From Cryobacterium sp. PH31-L1 (GTDB lineage: Bacteria; Actinomycetota; Actinomycetes; Actinomycetales; Microbacteriaceae), in contig NZ_JASISM010000006.1 of the NCBI RefSeq assembly GCF_030063145.1, forward strand, positions 248,001 through 312,000: a stretch of DNA of 64,000 nucleotides, given 5' to 3'. The position numbers and the translations under genes were made by a program. Positions 62,286 to 64,000 of this stretch are shown here, in pieces. The notes under the pieces were generated by a model, which saw nothing but the letters and a program-made list of their open reading frames with translations, was not told the DNA's origin and did not search any database. The number at the start of each line of letters is the position of its first letter. The first letter of the stretch is position 1.

Positions 62286-62966
62286 TCACTGCAACAGGGC
62301 GCGGTAGGCCGCGAGGGACTCGGCGGCCTCGCCGTCGGCGACCACCGCACCGTCTTCGATCACGATAACGCGGTCGAACTCCTCGACCAGGTGCAGATGG
62401 TGGGTGACCACGATGACCTGTTGGGGGAGCGTCTGCAGCAGTTCGGAGATGCGTCGGGCATTGCGGGCGTCGAGCAGGGTAGTCGGTTCGTCGGCCACGA
62501 TTGTGGCCGGCTCCGCCACCAGCACGGCGGCGAGGGCGAGCAACTGCTTCTGACCGCCGGAGAGACGGTGCGCCGGATGGTCGGCGTGCTCGCTCAACCC
62601 GAACTGTTCGAGGGCCACCGCCGTGCGCTCGGCGATCTCGGCGGCAGACAGGCCGCGACGGCGCAGGGTGAATGCCACGTCTTCCTGCACGGTGGGCATG
62701 ACGATCTGATTGTCCGGGTTGGTGAAGATGAACCCGACCTTACGGCGCACATCCCGGGCGTGGCGGGCCACATTCTGCCCATCCACCGTCACGATGCCGC
62801 TGGTCGGCGTGACGAGTCCATTGATCATGCGCACCAGCGTGGACTTGCCCGAACCATTGGCGCCGACGATACCGATGCGATGCTCGGTCAGGCTGAGGTT
62901 CACATCGTGCAGCACGGTGCGGTCGCCGAAGGACTGCCCGACCCGCTCGAAATGGATGATGCTCAC
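62286..62966 (-). CDS. bioM: ECF transporter ATPase (BioM-like)
   Basis: A 226-residue ABC ATPase of the energy-coupling-factor group: Walker A GANGSGKST, a Q-loop NPDNQIVMPTVQEDVAF typical of ECF ATPases, signature LSGGQKQLL and Walker B TIVADEPTTLLD. GTG 62966 overlaps the bioY stop by 4 nt (GTGA). Provides the energy for biotin transport with BioN. Confidence 0.9.
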   Translation of the reverse strand: MSIIHFERVGQSFGDRTVLHDVNLSLTEHRIGIVGANGSGKSTLVRMINGLVTPTSGIVTVDGQNVARHARDVRRKVGFIFTNPDNQIVMPTVQEDVAFTLRRRGLSAAEIAERTAVALEQFGLSEHADHPAHRLSGGQKQLLALAAVLVAEPATIVADEPTTLLDARNARRISELLQTLPQQVIVVTHHLHLVEEFDRVIVIEDGAVVADGEAAESLAAYRALLQ

Positions 62967-63571
62967 GCTCGGGCCTGACGACCCAACGGCCTCGCGATGA
63001 GCCCGGGGTATGCCTTGTGTACCTGGCGGGCGACGAGCACGGTCAGCACGACCTTGATCAGGTCGCCGGGGATGAACGCGACGTTCAGGCCCAACGTGGT
63101 CCACAGCGGCAGGCCGAGGTTCAGGGCCATGACAGGAACGCCGACCAGGTAGACGGCGACGATTCCGCCCAGAATCGTGGCACCGAGGGCCAGCCAGAAC
63201 GGGTACTTCGGCAGCAGCCGGGCGGTGAGGTAACCGGTGACGAACGCGCCGAGCAGCCAGCCGTAGAGATAGCCGGCCGCCGGGCTCACCGTGAACACGC
63301 CGATGCCGCCGCGCGCGCCGGCCAGCAGGGGGAGTCCGACGGCCGTCAGCACGAGAAACAACAGCACGGCGAGGGTTCCCTTGCGCGGGCCGAGGATGGC
63401 CCCAGCGAACATCACGCCGAGGGACTGCAGGGTGATCGGTACCGGCCCGATGTTGAGTGGTCCCGCCAGGCCGAGCGCCGCGATGAGGGCGGCGAAAATG
63501 GCAATCTGGGCGAGATCGCGGGCGGGCAGAATACGTCGAGTACGGGTGCTCGAGCGAACGGTGTCGGTCAT
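62963..63571 (-). CDS. bioY: Biotin transporter substrate-binding subunit BioY
   Basis: A 202-residue S component with six membrane helices. The BioY signature ITLQSLGVMFAGAILGPRKG (residues about 48-67) and the following GLPLLAGARGGIGVF are diagnostic. ATG 63571 start. First of the three-gene biotin uptake operon, which suggests the organism salvages biotin, perhaps because its own synthesis is incomplete or repressed. Confidence 0.95.
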   Translation of the reverse strand: MTDTVRSSTRTRRILPARDLAQIAIFAALIAALGLAGPLNIGPVPITLQSLGVMFAGAILGPRKGTLAVLLFLVLTAVGLPLLAGARGGIGVFTVSPAAGYLYGWLLGAFVTGYLTARLLPKYPFWLALGATILGGIVAVYLVGVPVMALNLGLPLWTTLGLNVAFIPGDLIKVVLTVLVARQVHKAYPGLIARPLGRQARA

Positions 63572-63661
63572 GGTTTCAAATCTAGAATTGCGTGCGCACC
63601 GGCCGCTGAAGAATACCTACAACAAAACGCCGCGAACTCTAGAGGTAGTGATTTGAGCGCG

Positions 63662-64000
63662 TCAGCAGCCGGGACCGTGAGGGTTGGCGTTGCAGTCTTC
63701 GGCCACGAGCACGGTGGATTCCTTCGCGGCGACGACGGTGAATGGGGCGGACGGCACGGTAACGATTCCTTCGACGGGGCGCCAGCCCTGGTCACCGAAG
63801 CTGTAGGCGGCTCGGTAGTCGACCGTGAGGGTGACTGAATAGGTGCCCTTGGCTGTGTATTTGTGGCTGGTGGGGGTGGTGGAGAATTCGGCCAGGCCGA
63901 GGTTCGCCCAGCTGGCGCCGCCGGTGGGGCTCGACGCGGTGCTGCCGTCGCCGTAGTTCCAGCGGTAGCCGATCGGTGTGAATAGAACCTGGGCGGGTTG
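63662..64000 (-). CDS. Secreted PKD-like protein, C-terminal fragment (gene cut by window edge)
   Basis: Reading the minus strand from the window end gives an uninterrupted 112-residue frame to a TGA at 63662. It looks like a PKD-type beta-sandwich: YRWNYGDGSTASSPTGG and TSHKYTAKGTYSVTLTVDYRAAY, then a short Cys-containing tail ending NPHGPGC. Such domains are common in actinobacterial envelope proteins. The start lies beyond the window, so length and domain number are unknown. It was not in the usual gene-length range and is easy to miss. Confidence 0.75.
   Translation of the reverse strand, partial: QPAQVLFTPIGYRWNYGDGSTASSPTGGASWANLGLAEFSTTPTSHKYTAKGTYSVTLTVDYRAAYSFGDQGWRPVEGIVTVPSAPFTVVAAKESTVLVAEDCNANPHGPGC

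Noticed and set aside
63572..63661. A biotin-responsive operator or riboswitch ahead of bioY
   Set aside because: No TGAAC-type BioQ palindrome or known riboswitch pattern is visible, only short AT-rich palindromes such as TCTAGA.

Overview
The window is 64 kb of GC-rich, densely packed DNA. Frequent GTG starts, 1-4 nt stop/start overlaps and gene families such as DUF3039 point to an actinobacterium, most likely Microbacteriaceae (Cryobacterium or a close relative). That placement is inferred from gene content and order; no 16S gene is present. No phage, insertion sequence, CRISPR array or resistance island was seen, so this reads as ordinary chromosome. Both ends cut genes: a glycosyltransferase on the left and a secreted PKD-like protein on the right.

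Layout. 1-7.5 kb: a surface-glycopolymer cluster with two family 2 glycosyltransferases, a CDP-alcohol phosphotransferase-like membrane protein, a TagB/TagF-like polymerase, an ABC exporter pair and a sugar/choline-phosphate nucleotidyltransferase, interrupted by EcsC-like and XRE genes. 7.7-11.3 kb: an ABC exporter whose ATPase carries a 316-residue Lys/Pro/Thr/Ala tail, then a DUF3039 gene. 11.3-17.6 kb: pncB, murI-rph-rdgB, a cation diffusion facilitator, two DedA genes and tRNA-Leu(UAG). 17.6-21 kb: LysR, an MHS-type transporter and 3-hydroxybutyrate dehydrogenase, which looks like a ketone-body use module. 21-25.8 kb: a compact tad-like pilus locus including a 58-residue pilin-like gene. 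26-29.8 kb: miscellaneous transporters and small enzymes. 29.9-34.1 kb: prfB-ftsE-ftsX-smpB-ssrA.

34.2-44.9 kb is the metabolic centrepiece: a minus-strand operon coxM-coxS-coxL, XdhC-YHS fusion, coxD, coxE, coxG, XdhC, PIG-L deacetylase, with a divergent LysR gene. CoxL carries the form I motif AYACSFR, so genuine aerobic CO oxidation is predicted. 45-50 kb: CYTH-CHAD protein, NO detoxification (nsrR-hmp), TRIC channel, hisN and tRNA-Lys(CUU). 50.3-56.2 kb: valine-catabolism type hydrolase/hydratase pair and a CitAB-type two-component system divergent from a DctA symporter. 56.5-59.8 kb: glycine betaine ABC uptake operon. 59.9-64 kb: DUF1801 protein, FKBP lipoprotein, biotin ECF transporter (bioY and its ATPase and T component) and the truncated PKD-like gene.

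Taken together the window suggests an aerobic, non-fastidious soil or cold-environment bacterium that can supplement energy from trace CO, take up organic acids and ketone bodies, withstand osmotic and nitrosative stress and salvage biotin. The least explained items are the histone-like tail on the ABC ATPase, the altered active site of the CDP-alcohol phosphotransferase-like protein, the XdhC-YHS fusion in the cox operon, and a heptamer (CGGATGC/GCATCCG) that recurs far more often than composition predicts.
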